Shown here piece by piece: positions 44,072-55,799 of a DNA stretch of 64,000 nucleotides. The position numbers and the translations under genes were made by a program. Origin of the DNA: Takakia lepidozioides (Eukaryota > Streptophyta > Takakiopsida > Takakiales > Takakiaceae); assembly GCA_030704615.1 (NCBI GenBank), contig CM060731.1:48422001-48486000 (forward strand), in the 5' to 3' direction. The notes below the pieces were generated by a model. It was not told the origin of the DNA, searched no databases, and worked only from the letters and a program-made list of their open reading frames with translations. Positions within the stretch are counted from its first letter, which is position 1. Each line of letters opens with the position of its first letter.

Positions 44072-45561
44072 CTGGACGCCTCCTCTACCTCTAAGCCCAC
44101 TGGACTTAAGGTTGCAGTTACGGAGGACAATTGGGAGCCTGACATTGGACCCATTGTCACCGGAGGAGAGAGACGACGTATACGGCAGTTCCTGAGGGCT
44201 TACAGGAATTGCTTTGCCTTCAGTTTGAAGGACTTGGGAGCACTGAAGGGTCGAGAGATCCGTATTGAGTTGGCCACTGACACGCCAATCTTTCGGAGAC
44301 CCTATAGATACAGTGACATGGAGAGGTCTTTGATTCAGATGAGGACTCAAGATCTCTGGGAGGCAGGTTTGGTGGAGCTCTCTGGTGGAGAGTATGCTTC
44401 TGCCACAGTGATGCCAGCCAAGAAGGATGTCTATGGCAATTGGACGGAGAGACGTATGTGCGGTGATTACCGGCCTGTAAATCGTCAGACCAAGTCCGAT
44501 AGGTATGCCATGCCGACACCAGAGGAGATCTTTGATGCCATTGGGCATTCCAAGGTCTTTAGCACGTTGGATTTACGATCCGGATATCACCAGTTGCCGA
44601 TCAAGGAGGCGGATAAGCAAAAGACGACATTATGGGGATCAATGAGCACGGGAAGGATTGCCTATACCAGTGGCGGTTCTTACCATTTGGGCTTAAAAAC
44701 GCTCCCGCTGAGTTTCAAAGAGTCATGGACAGGATTCTAGCAGGGGTGGAGTTTGCTCGGTGCTACATAGATGACATCATCATCTTTAGTGCTACGGTGG
44801 AGGAGCATGAGAGACACCTTCAGGTGGTATTGGAGCGCTTGAGAGCGCACGGATTGAAGTTACATCCGGGCAAGTGCAAACCAGATTGAGTATCTGGGTC
44901 ACATGATATATCCTGGAGGATTGGGGGTACAGCAGACTAAGGTAGAGTCCATTGCACAGGTTCCATGCCCCACGGATGTGAGCCGAGTTCGAGCTTTCAT
45001 GGGGTTAGCAAACTATTACAGACGGTTTGTTAAGGGATTTAGTGCCATTGCAAAGGCTCTAACCAAGTTGACCAAGGTGGACCAGGAGTGGCAGTGGGAA
45101 GATGAGCAAGAACAAGCTTTTCAAGAGCTCAAGGCGAGGTTGACCTCGGCGCCCATCTTGAGACGACCTATCAGGGGGCGTCTTTTTCAGCTGCATACAG
45201 ATTGGAGCATGCTGGGGCTTGGAGCGGTGCTCACACAGGTGGATGATGAGGAAGAGAGTTCGTAGTGGCTTATGCTAGCCGCTCGAACAATGCTGCAGAG
45301 TCTAAGTATAGCTCATATGAGGGAGAATGCTTAGCTGCAGTGTGGGCCGTGGCACACTTCAGGTGCTATCTATACGGCAATCTCTTCACCCTTGCCACGG
45401 ATCACCAACCACTCAAGTGGTTGATGGAGTCAGACAAGCTTACGGGGAAGCTTGCACGGTGGGCACTCATCCTTCAAGAGTATGACTTTCAGGTGGTGCA
45501 TCGACCGGGTTTGGTCAATCGCAATGCATATGGGTTGAGTCGCAATCCATGCACGAGCTAG
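44066..45561 (+). pseudogene. Retrotransposon reverse transcriptase and RNase H, frameshifted
   Basis: Recognisable in order: 'MCGDYRPVNRQTKSD' and 'FSTLDLRSGYHQLPI' (44.45-44.6 kb), 'FLPFGLKNAPAEFQRVMD', the polymerase site 'CYIDDIIIFS' near 44765, 'IEYLGHMI', 'FMGLANYYRRFVKGF', and the RNase H blocks 'LFQLHTDWSMLGLGAVLTQ' and 'TLATDHQPLKWL'. One-base frameshifts lie near 44637, 44885 and 45260, each shifting to another frame that continues the domain. The catalytic YIDD is intact. These are typical Ty3/gypsy sequences, and the copy is inactive as written. Confidence 0.88.
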
Positions 45562-45762
45562 CAGGATGACACTGGAGCTCGGTGGCATGGTGAGACAGAC
45601 GAGGAGATGGTGCCCGGATGGCATGCATCTGCATTTCTGTGTATCTTGGCAGCGGAAGGCCAGGTTGGACCTGCAACATGGATGACTGTAGATCAAGTGT
45701 CTGAGGACCCTGAGGCCAGCAATGAGTAAGGTGGCGCCAAAGATATACATGAGGATTCAGTT

Positions 45763-46876
45763 GTGTTGGACTACCTCTGCACTGGAGACACTGCAGCCAC
45801 TATGACTGCCAAGGAGATGGATCGGATCCTACAACGAGCCAAGAGGTTCAAGTGGGAGGGGACACACCTGCTCCGAGTGTGGGAGGATGGTCGAGTGAGG
45901 ATTGTGCCTCACCCAACACAGCGGGCACGGTTAGTGCGGCATGCCCACGAGGAGTTGGGGCTTTTTGGGGTGCGACGCACCCATAGCCTACTGCAGGGGC
46001 AGTATTGGTGGCATGGTATGCACACAGAGGTGCAACAATTTGTGGCTAGGTGCATGGTGTGTGACAGGGTGCGTGCTTCATTCAACGCCCCTACTCCACA
46101 ATTGCACCCTCTTCCAATCATGGGATTGGGCTACAGGTGGAGTCTTGACTTCGCAGGGCCGTTGCCACTGACCATGCGTCACAACAAGTACGTGTTGGTG
46201 ATGGTGGAGCACTTCTCCAAATGGATTGAGTTGGTTCCATTGCCTGATAAGGCTAGTGACGGAGCTGCGTATGCATTCTTGGATTGTGTGCTTAGCCGAT
46301 TCGGTGCTCCAGCTAAGGTACTCACGGACCAAGGGAGAGAGTTCTTGGGGGGAGTTTCAGGCTTTGTGTGACAAGACCTTGATAGACCACCGCACCACTT
46401 CTCGGGATCATCCTGAGGCCGATGGCTTGGCAGAGAGAGTTGTTCAGACAGTAAAGAGGGGTTTGCGCAAGTATGGCTTGCAGAAGGGACACCTAGGAGA
46501 TTGGGACCTTCAGTTACCCTGGTTAGTCATGGGCTACAAGTTCAGCAAGCAAGCATCACTTGCCTCCTTCTCACCATACTTTCTTCTCTTTGGCCGAGAG
46601 CCGGATTTGCCTACATCCATTCGCAGAGAAGCTGCTACAGTTCTTAATCTTGACGATCCAGACGTGTGGGCACGTGCATGTGAGCAGCGTGCAGAGTTGT
46701 TCAAGAAAGTCATGCCCATGGCTTTCGAGAACCTTGCCATTGCACAACACCGTGATACGTTGAGGTATGCTACCATACGTGGTGGGGGCTATCGTCATGG
46801 GGTTCGGAGATTCAACCTTGGTGACTATGTCTATCTGCAGCAGACTACTCTTACGACCCTGGATGTGACTGCATGA
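45763..46876 (+). pseudogene. Retrotransposon integrase, one frameshift and a terminal TGA
   Basis: The N-terminal zinc domain has the H-H-C-C set ('HAHEELG...RRTHS...CMVCDRV'). The catalytic core has 'SLDFAGPLP', 'VLTDQGREFLG' and 'HPEADGLAERVVQTV', giving the D, D and E residues. A one-base change in a G run near 46346 splits the core into two frames. The second frame ends at TGA 46874-46876, where CGA (Arg) to TGA is likely because the same frame continues into the integrase C-terminal beta-barrel and the PHD finger. Confidence 0.85.
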
Positions 46877-47188
46877 CGTGTTATTTTGAGGGTTCGAGAG
46901 GTCTTGCCCTCAGGCGTCTTGGTCTTGGAGGGTCGGGATGGCATAACGTGGAAGGACCATGTGCGTAATTGTGCGCCCTGTCACCTTCCGAATGTCGATG
47001 GTAGGATTGACCCAAACCTGGCAGTGGTATCTGCAGGTTTGAGGTGCATGTTGTGTGGGTCTGCTAGAGGGGCAGCCACCATGCTGGTGTGTGATCGATG
47101 CTCTCGAGGTTGGCATATGGGATGCTTGACACCACCTCTTGAGATGGTTCCGGATGGGGATTGGTTATGTCCACATTGCATTGGATAG
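46877..47188 (+). CDS. Integrase C-terminal tail with a PHD finger
   Basis: In the same frame as integrase, past the TGA, comes the barrel piece 'LPSGVLVLEGRDGITWKDHV', then a full C4-H-C3 PHD finger: 'CMLC', 'CDRC', 'WHMGC' and 'DWLCPHC', with the usual tryptophan before the last pair. It ends at TAG 47186-47188. PHD fingers read histone H3 tails. Here the domain occupies the position where chromoviruses have a chromodomain, so I infer a role in choosing chromatin for insertion. All eight zinc ligands are present. Confidence 0.88.
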   Translation, partial: RVILRVREVLPSGVLVLEGRDGITWKDHVRNCAPCHLPNVDGRIDPNLAVVSAGLRCMLCGSARGAATMLVCDRCSRGWHMGCLTPPLEMVPDGDWLCPHCIG

Positions 47189-47448
47189 TGAAAGTGGATA
47201 CACCATGGAAGGCTAACAAGAAACGCAAGGCCCAGCTACTAGGAGACCTTGAACACACGAGATCCTGGCTCAAGTTCACAGATTGCAAGACAGCGACTAA
47301 CGATGGGGCTACACTTGTACCCGGCCTCTTGGTCGATAGAGTTTGAGCACAATAGGGACAGGGATAGAGGACTTAGTACGGCTGTGGCTATTACATCTTG
47401 TAGCTATCTGGAAGTAGAGGGACCTATCCACCAGCTAGGGGGGCGATT

Positions 47449-47593
47449 GTGGTAGACTACTTTATTGTGCATATATGTGTGGTGTGGTTTGGACAGCGAT
47501 GTAGTTGTGTTGCGATACGTATGCGCACGACATATTCCAAAAATGACAACGTGAGGAATTGGGTCATTGTGGTACTTTAACATTGGTCACAAC
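47449..47593 (+). repeat. Possible start of the 3' LTR of the gypsy-type element
   Basis: TGTGGTAGACTAC follows a purine-rich tract. This is where an LTR would begin, but without a second copy in the window I cannot confirm it. The MITE at 47594 would then lie inside the LTR. Confidence 0.3.
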
Positions 47594-48054
47594 CAATGTT
47601 GGACTAGTATACCGATAAGAAACTGGTTTCAATACTGGTATGTATACTGGTATGAAGTACCAGACCACTTTGGTATCACCTCAGGCCACTACCTAGCATA
47701 TACCTGTATTGGCCTCGTATCTGCTTCCTAATATTGTGGACGATACCATACCCGTCTGGTAGGTGGTTGAAAATCTGGTACCTGATACGGCCAGTACCAT
47801 ATCCATATTTGTGAGGAAAACCTAGGTATCAATACTTTGAGGAACTTGACATATCATGAGTTTTTTTTTTATACCAGACCAGTATTGATAATACCCTGGT
47901 ATCAATTTCTAAAAACTCTTGCTATGGATACCACCATGGTATCCAAATCTCATATTTTGCCAGTACCAGTACCTCCCTGGTATCACAATTGGCCGGAGGC
48001 CTATATACCAGTACCAGCCTGGTGTGTTCAAAATATGATACCAGTCCAACACTG
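47594..48054. mobile_element. hAT-type MITE, 461 bp
   Basis: The left end CAATGTTGGACTAGTAT and the right end, on the minus strand CAGTGTTGGACTGGTAT, form inverted repeats. They are flanked by an exact 8-bp duplication GTCACAAC at 47586-47593 and 48055-48062. The CARTGTTGG ends and 8-bp duplication are hAT features. The interior has no coding capacity and is full of short TGGTAT/ATACCA words. Confidence 0.88.
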
Positions 48055-48348
48055 GTCACAACGAGGCTGAAGACGAGGATAATTAAGATGCAAATTTCTA
48101 TAACTTTCCACCTGTCATTTTTATGTCTTCATCAAGGACTAGGGATCTCCAGTGGACATCACATTCCATATTGACATGCACTTAGCTTTTTTATAGTCTG
48201 CTTTCTGAGTGTCTTAATACCAGGTACTAACGAGGAGTCTTTAATTTAAATACTTGTTTGTCCGTTTCAATGAATCTTCCATAATATTTGTTTCTTCATT
48301 TTATTTTATTTTCTGCCCTACTAACACATACTAAGTTCTAGCCATAAT

Positions 48349-48960
48349 TGTTTGTCCATTTGTACCTTAAACCCAAACCCAAAACCCATGCCCTAAACCC
48401 TTAGCCTTACCCTAAACCAACCTTACTGTACTACCCTACTTACACCCCAAACCTTATTCTACTACCATGTTACGTCTTTCCAATGTTTCATGCTCTTTTA
48501 ATAATTTTTTTTGTTGGATAAGGTACAATAGAGTAGCGAGTGTGAGTCTTCCATATTTGTTTGTCCATTTGTACCCTAAATCCAAACCCTGTACTCTTAC
48601 CTTACCGTAAACCCAAAACCTTGTGGTACCACCCTAGTTACACCCCAACCTTATTATACTACCCTGTTATCTCTTTCTAATGTTTCATGCTCTTTTAATA
48701 TTTTCTTTTGTTGGATAAAGTTCGATAGAGTGGTTACATGGATATAAAATTTCCCAAACATTATTAGTTTCAACGAGTGCAAGTCTTCCATATTCCAAAA
48801 TCCAAACCCTAAACCCTTACCCTTACCGTAAACCCAAACCTTATTGTACTTCTCTAGTTACACCCCAAATCTTATTGTACTACCCTGCTACCTCTTCCCA
48901 ATGTGTCATGCTCTTTTAATATTTTAGTGCCCTTGTTACACCCAAAACATCATTCCAATT
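48349..48960. repeat. Tandem repeat of about 210 bp with telomere-like CCCTAAA words
   Basis: Three diverged copies start near 48349, 48558 and 48785. Each opens with a cluster of CCCTAAACCC/CCCAAACCC words, continues with TTACACCCCAAACCTTATT and 'CAATGTTTCATGCTCTTTT' (varied), and ends 'GTCTTCCATAT'. The array follows the MITE. The plant telomere repeat is CCCTAAA/TTTAGGG. Confidence 0.75.
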
Positions 48961-49656
48961 GCGTTGTCTGTTAATGTGTTTGACATGAAGATTTAATTAA
49001 AATTAACAAGTTGTATTGAGTATGATAGAGGGGGAGTCTCCCAAATGTTCAATGCGAATAATTTGTTTGTCGTGATTGTATAATGTAATATGACATCATT
49101 CCACTTTGAAGTGGATGTTCGATGAATTGTTGAATATTGCAACTCCACAAGCACTTCAATGTCAATTGGACCTCTTATATGAAACATTTTATGATAGCAA
49201 GTATGACATCACCTATAATTTCACAAAGTTCATTGAGACATTACACCATGATATTATTAATATTTGAATTAATCCAAAACCACATGAGGGTTGCTTTGTT
49301 TGGGAAAATGGGTGGGTAAAAAAGACCATCCATTACAATTGACCCCAAATCTGCCTCAAATGTGTCCAAATTTTCATCACAAGGTGAATTCTTCTGGTCA
49401 TATTGTTCCTTGCGTGAAAACTCACTACCACAAAAAATTTGGAAGTAACCTATCTACATGAGCTGTTGGAGGGACATGAATAAGGATACCCCTGCACACT
49501 AAAAAAACATTACTGACGACAGTGCTTTTATTATTTTAGGGTGCTATATAGACAGACAGGTGCATAACGTCATGGCGCACAACTTTCATTCAGAAAGTTT
49601 TTTCATCCGAGGTCATCCAACGATTTGCCATCGTGACAAATCGATTTCTGATTTCT

Positions 49657-49681
49657 GACGCGACCTGAAATGGGTCGCGTC
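49657..49681. repeat. Perfect hairpin GACGCGACC / GGTCGCGTC
   Basis: Nine bases pair exactly around a 7-base loop in otherwise AT-rich DNA. It may be a terminal or subterminal part of a decayed DNA transposon; I cannot find its partner. Confidence 0.7.
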
Positions 49682-52600
49682 GTCCATTAGGGGTTAAGTT
49701 TGGTCCGGATTTAAGCCAAAAGTCTGGAATTAGTTAAAATTGGGCTTTTAAGCAATTTACGGAGGCTCACTTGCAGCTCATGTGTTGCAAGGAATCTATT
49801 CCACAAGCTGTCCAAGAAGACATTATAATCAAAGCAAGAGAGGATCTTGACAATGCATTACTGAGATGTCAACAGTACTACCTATCTACCAAAGCCTTTC
49901 AAGAGCTACAATGAACTTGTACTTACCATTTCGGAAACACCGTTTGGGAAAGAAAAGAGGCTATAAGCCAAAAGTAGATTTCATCCATGGAACCGGGATT
50001 GCGGAAGTAAATACATATGATGTGAGGGCCCACCCCCGAAAGGGGGTAGTAGCCGCAAGGCGAAGTGGCTCTTAGTTACGCCGGCCCCGGCCGGAGTCAT
50101 TTCTCTATATATAATGCAAGTGGTCTACGAGACTCTTGGCTTAGCAAAAGTGGAAGCAGTTTTGGGCGATGCACTTCGTGAGTTTTCATATGTTCTTGCT
50201 TATCTTACAAATTTAATATAAACCGCATAACATATATAACAACATAACATATATACAACAAAAGATATCAGAAATATTGGTAACGAGGGTAAACACTTCA
50301 TTTGCTAGGTCTGTCCAATTGTGTAAGTTCGTAAAATCTTTAGAAAAAACACCATAGACCAGCAATGATGATTCTGACCAGTTGCTAAACTCCACACAGT
50401 TTAGCTTTGCAATGTAAATAGCCAGTTTGACATGTTTTTTTCCTTATTTCCGTTGCTCTAAAAGACAAAAATGACAACAAAAACACTGAGAACAATACGA
50501 CATAGCAGAATTTGGTCGACATTTTTTCTTGTTGCTGCATTATTTAACCCTGCAATTTTTACAAAACTACAACAATATATTTGAGTATCCCAACAATCTT
50601 GAAAGGGAGGGTCATACACGTGAAGCTTGACACTGAACTTCTACGTCCTGATATTCAGCTAGACGTGGTAATGTGAAACATGGGACTTCACTTCCTTCCT
50701 CAATACACTTATTCATAAGTTTATTGACTAGCAAGCATGGTTGGGTTTTTTCTTTTGCTATCAAGGATTCTAGATTTGACAAAGTCTTATATGTTTCATT
50801 CTTATATACTAAGAGAGGGTTTATGAGTTTGCAAGCCTGAATGCTAGGTCACTTAATTTTCTTGTTGGCAGCGTTTGACATCGAAGTCACCCGCCCATTT
50901 TCTTTCTCTACACTACTGATACTCTGTGGACAAATCCCTGAATCCAAGGATTTGAGCAAAAGGGTTGACCCTAAACTGCGATGGGTTTTGGGCTGGGGGA
51001 GCAAATGGGCCATTCTATCTTCCCTACATAAGTCATTTGTAGAGGCCTAGACAATTCTTACCCAACTTGCAGAATTGCAAGAGGACCTCTCTTGGAAATT
51101 TTCAGATTTCTCCCTCAAAGAAGAGACATAGCAGACCGAGGTCGAAAAGAAGATAAGAGGTATAATTTGGAGCCACTTGTCCAATGGCAGAGAAAAGATT
51201 GGGCATGCAATACGTGAAGGATTTTATCTCTTTGTGGATCAAGCAAAAGTGTCTATGACAGAAAAGAAGTGCAAATAAAAGAGGACCTTGCATTGTTCAA
51301 TGCGGAGACATTGTTCAATGGGTCATGCGCCATAGAGGCAGCTGACTTTCTCAAGCTCTGCCAGTTTGATGAAGTGATTGAAGAAATTCAAAAGAGGTAC
51401 TTTAAGAACTGTGTGACACGCATGTCATATATAGAGAGGTCTTGCTTATGCCGATTTATCACTGGGCGGGAATACTTTGCAGGGCGAACAATGTATGTGA
51501 CACATCTTGACAGGAGGGATTTTCCGTGTATCCAGTCATGATCAATTACTGGACTTTGGACTCTAGCTATGGAAGACCCTGAGACTAACTTACTGGTTAC
51601 TGATAATAGGATCAAATCTCCCTGGGAGCTAATCGAGGGGTTCCAGCGGCCACAATATATGACTAAATCTTGAGATTGTCATGCCGAAACACCTAAATGT
51701 GAGCTAACCATATGTTATCTCTAAAAGGTATTTATGATCACAATTGGTCCAGATTAGGTAACTGCAATGAACCCTTTTAACTCATATATGATCATGATGA
51801 CACCACTTAATGGACAAATTAATAACCACTGACGCGCACTTTGAGAAAAGTATCAAGTCATGAATGAGTCGAGACTGGAAGAATGAATCCAAACATGCAA
51901 GAGAGGGGATGACATTTCGTGATCAATGATCACGATTGAGTTTCAACTAAATCAAGGATCCAGGATTGAGTTTCATCCAGATGGAGAGTGGGGGGGTTAG
52001 TCATTAATTATGTTAGTTGAATATTTGTTTAAATAGTAAAGTGAAAGAGGACGCATACTTCTTGGGCACCTTTGGCTCTAGACGCAGTACACTTGCTGTT
52101 CAAAATAGTACCCCCTACTGGTCCATTCAAGGATTATTCTATGATTTCACATTGAATATTCACCAATATTTCAAAATAATTCGGATTTTTCTTTTTCTTT
52201 TTTACATTAAATTTCGTTTCTTTGTGCCCACATCAGAAATATATATGACGACACTGCACACCTGAAACTGTACACATCTTTTAAATGGTCCATTTTAGGT
52301 GTTTCTACCTTAGCTATTGGGCGACTGGGCCATAAGGTGAACATTGGAGTTTTGTTTTCAATGGTTCTTCGTTGTTGTTTACTTTGGCCCTTTGGGCCTT
52401 CAGTTGATGTAATAATTTTCTTTCTCTGTTTTGCCCAAACTGGGTGCGGGGTGTATGGCTACAAGGATAGGCCAAACAATGTCTTATGATTACATTCTCT
52501 TTCTTTGCCTCCGGTTCCGTTTTTACTATTTTGTGGTTCTCTCAGGTGTCCCTTGGCCCTGGCCACGTTATAATGTCTTTCCTTCTTCATTTCTCTCTTG

Positions 52601-53159
52601 TGGATATTCGAGGCTGAGCCTAAAGCCCTGGTCCTGTTGGGGTCTAGCTTTTGGGCTACTCACACATCGCATATTGATGCTTGTGTGAAGGGTTTTCTAG
52701 AGGAAAGCCTGAAAAGCCTGAACTAATTGTTTCTACCAAAATAAGTCAGTACACTATCAAAATAAGTGAGCTTGCCTGTCCTGCTGCTATGTCCAAAAGC
52801 ACCACATCCCTACTGCTACTACTAAAACTGCCCACTTGATGATGAAGAGAAGGTAGTGCCTCTGTCAGCACTTATATTTGCTAAACCTGCACGACTTTTA
52901 TCTCGTTCCTACACCGTTTTCCTTATGTCTAAGTTGTCTCCTTCTAATTAGCTGTGTTCAATGAATTTGTTGATATTTGGATCCAAATTGCTTGTCCCCG
53001 CCTCTCCATCGACTGGGGCGAGGCTTTTCCTGCTCCATTATTGTTGACTCCCTATGAGGTAGCTAAGATGGCGCTTGGCTTTGCAAAGCCTTGGTCCTAA
53101 GATTTTGTGAAAACCGGAACCGGTCCAGGTTATGAAATAAATCAAATAACTGCCCAACA

Positions 53160-53322
53160 CTTGTGATGTGGGTTGAACATAACTTATAACATTCAATGAT
53201 GCGGTTTTTGTGGACGTCATGAGTTATGGTACTGAAAGTAAAACAAGATCATTTAAAGAGCCTTTTTGTGTATACTGGGTGACAAGAATCATGGACACAT
53301 GTCTGCTCGAAACCTTCTGAAA
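53160..53322. repeat. Dispersed repeat, copy 1
   Basis: It shares 'ATTCAATGATGCGG', 'TTTTTGTGGACGTCATGAGTT', 'ATTTAAAGAGCC' and 'TTTTGTGTATACTG' in the same order and orientation with 57125-57285. Confidence 0.8.
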
Positions 53323-53439
53323 ATACATGTGATCATTAAAATTCAACGTTTGCATGAAATTTCAAAAAATTAAAAAAATATGCGACCAAAATTGTTTGGC
53401 GGTTGCAATTGGTAATAATAATAATAATAATTACTAGTT

Positions 53440-53885
53440 CACACTCTATCCGATAGTCAACCCATGACTATGAGGAATGAGACTACAGCAAAGAGAATTT
53501 TAGATATTGCTCTCACTAAACAACACGTTGACAAAAGGCTGGCTAGCAAGATTTTTCTGACGAGGAAGTTCTTAATGATCCGAATAAATTCTGTGGACAC
53601 AATGGAGCGGCACCTCAACTTGCTCTTGAGTGTCTCTCCAAGGGAAAATCTCCAAGAAGAGAAGGTTTTCCTACCAAATGTTTTCTCGACTTCTGGAACA
53701 CTGTTGGCTCGAGCTTGTTGGCTCTTTTTAGGAAGTACTAGACTTTGGGGTATTGCATATATACCTCAGTACAATAATAGTTTTTTTAATTCCAAAAAGA
53801 GGAGATCAACCTCGTCTCAAGAATTGGAGGCCGATTACATTACTAGGCACAATTGATACAAAAATCTTGCAAAATTCTTGTCACT
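53440..53885 (+). mobile_element. LINE reverse transcriptase N-terminal fragment
   Basis: Across two frameshifts the plus strand reads 'CFLDFWNTVGSSLLALF' and then 'IPKRGDQPRLKNWRPITLLG'. These are the conserved blocks that open the reverse transcriptase of plant L1-type LINEs (usually 'LIPKKG...NWRPISLLN'). The polymerase core is absent. A (TAA)n run lies just upstream at 53415. Confidence 0.65.
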
Positions 53886-54396
53886 CGTGTGTAGTCTCTA
53901 CTCTTTGATTAGACCTTATCAAACGACTCCATAATCTACAACTTGACTTGTAGATAAAGTTAGAGACATTACAAGTAACTCTCTATTTAAAGAGGCTTTT
54001 GTCTTAAAGTTAAAGCTACTACATAGTCCATTACTTAACATATATAATAAAAATAGGTCTAAAAGGCAAGTCTTTAGTGATTGCTCTTAGCCTAGCTAGA
54101 ACTATAAAAAGCTCAGGGTGAAGCCATAAATCAGTTGTTCATGGTGTGTGCTTCTATGGTTGGGTGGAGAGTTGAAACATTGTGAGACCAGTCAATTCGA
54201 CTATAAAACTTATAACTTTTGAAGCGTGCAATCATTGGCTTACATTGAATAGCTTCATAGCTCTGTACCTGGGAATAGAACAACAAATTAGTTGGGCAAG
54301 CAATCGAAAACCCTCGGAAGTGGTGACTGTGTGCAGCCGCAAATGGGTGGGTTGAAATCGGGTGTACAATTTCTTCAGGGACTTGGTTCACCAAAG

Positions 54397-55799
54397 ATGT
54401 GGCCATTTGTACCTGGTCCAGCTTTCATGCCCGTTGCTTGGCTACGGTCCGCCAACCTGCTGCTACTGCTGATTTTGTTGTCTATGAGCGATTGGGTCTC
54501 AGTTAAAGGTAAGCTTCAGTCTCCTCTCCTAGACGGCACCTGGGTGATTTGTTTGTTCAGCTGGCTTCGATAGGTAGTGTCTCTTGAATACACCAAGTCT
54601 AGTGCGCACTGCGGACCTAATTCTTGATGCACCTCGAACAGTTTTCGTCATGTGTTTCCACCATGTCATTTCTCCACGTTAAAGGGCTTTGAAATCCGAG
54701 CATGCTTTGTCATAAAGTTTGATATGATATATTCCCATCTGATTGCTCACTTGAGGCTTTCCGAACTTTAAAGAGAGCAATGAAACTTGGTTCCTATTTC
54801 ACAGAGCATATATATTTGTGCAGGTGGTTCTACTATTGGAGTCTCCTACGGGAGAGAGGGGGATAATCTTCCATCGCCGCACAAGTAGTCCAACTACTCG
54901 AATCTTTACAGGTGCAGAACGTCAGAATCTATGACACAGACGGAGGAGTACTTGGAGCATTTGCGGGGATTGACGTCTCCATAACAATGCTGAACCAGGA
55001 TATTCCAAATATCGCTTCCAGTGAAGGTGCGGCACAAAACTGGGTTAGCACCAACTTGCAGCCGTACATCCCTGCAACTAAGATCAGCTTGATTGCAGTC
55101 GGAATCGAGATATTGACTAGCGATGATGGGATAGCGTCGCAGCTGGTACCAGCAATGCAGAATTTGCACAGTGCTCTAGTATCTGCAGGTTTGGATGGGA
55201 GCATTAAAATCTCGACTACGCATGCTTTCAATGTGCTGCAGACCTCATACCCTCCATCTGCAGGAGCCTTTCTGAGCAGCTATGCTACATCGGTCATGCA
55301 GCCTCTCTTAGGCTTTTTGGCTGAAACACAGTCGGTGTTCCTAGTTAACGTTTACCCGTTTTTCTGCTACACATACAACTCCGCAACTATAGATATAAAC
55401 TACGCGCTCTTCAATCCAAACGCCCCCACAGTTACAGATCAAGGCCGAACGTACAACAACTTGTTTGATGCACAGATTGACGCATTAATCTCTGCCATGA
55501 CAACCCTTGGTTATGGGGATATACCTATGGTGGTCACGGAGTCTGGGTGGCCTTCTGTCGGTGACCCGGACCAGGTGGGTGCCAGTTTGGCAAACGCACA
55601 AACCTACATCAACAACCTTGTGAAGCACGTTCTCGCAAATCCACCGCTTGGCACCCCTCTGAGACCTGGAGTGGCAATTCAGACTTACATATTTGCAGTC
55701 TTCAACGAAGACCAAAAGCCTGGTGCCACCAGTGAGCGCAACTGGGGTCTTTATTATCCCGACATGACACCAGTGTACACCGCGAATTTGTCCGTTTGA
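54397..55799 (+). pseudogene. GH17 glucan endo-1,3-beta-glucosidase gene with a one-base frameshift
   Basis: Exon 1 (54397-54508) encodes a signal peptide with a leucine-rich core. It ends at a GTAAGC donor, and exon 2 begins at 54824 after CAG and reads 'GGSTIGVSYGREGDNLPSP'. At about 54885 one base is missing. The original frame then hits TAG, while the next frame carries on without a stop to 55799 through the rest of the GH17 barrel. That part includes 'VGIEIL' (acid/base Glu; usually VGNEVL), 'VNVYPFF' and the nucleophile block 'MVVTESGWPS'. There is no CBM43 or GPI signal. Such enzymes hydrolyse callose or fungal glucan in the wall. Apart from the single base the gene looks intact, so a sequencing error is possible. 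Confidence 0.85.

Larger units (their letters stand above)
31034..47460 (+). mobile_element. Ty3/gypsy-type LTR retrotransposon with DNA methyltransferase and PHD finger
   Basis: Order on the plus strand: gag with zinc knuckles, retropepsin, cytosine-5 DNA methyltransferase, UAG, reverse transcriptase, RNase H, integrase, PHD finger. RT before integrase defines the gypsy (Metaviridae) arrangement. The interior is split by a DNA transposon (33016-42003); removing it and one target duplication puts gag and pol in one frame. A purine-rich stretch (TAGGGGGGCGA near 47437-47448) followed by TGTGG at 47449 could be the polypurine tract and the start of the 3' LTR. I could not identify a matching 5' LTR, so both outer limits are approximate. 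Four single-base frameshifts and a TGA in the RT-integrase part mean this copy cannot move on its own. Confidence 0.85.
48961..53439. other. Gene-poor, AT-rich DNA
   Basis: I recognise no gene. There is a perfect 9-bp-stem hairpin at 49657-49681, a frame at 49770-49910 ('PQAVQEDIIIKAREDLDNAL') and another at 51269-51541 of unknown origin, plus a GC-rich palindromic word near 50080-50095. A dispersed repeat at 53160-53322 is listed separately. Confidence 0.4.

Noticed and set aside
49420-49700. CACTA-type transposon suggested by CACTA words and the hairpin
   Set aside because: No matching inverted end or 3-bp duplication could be found.
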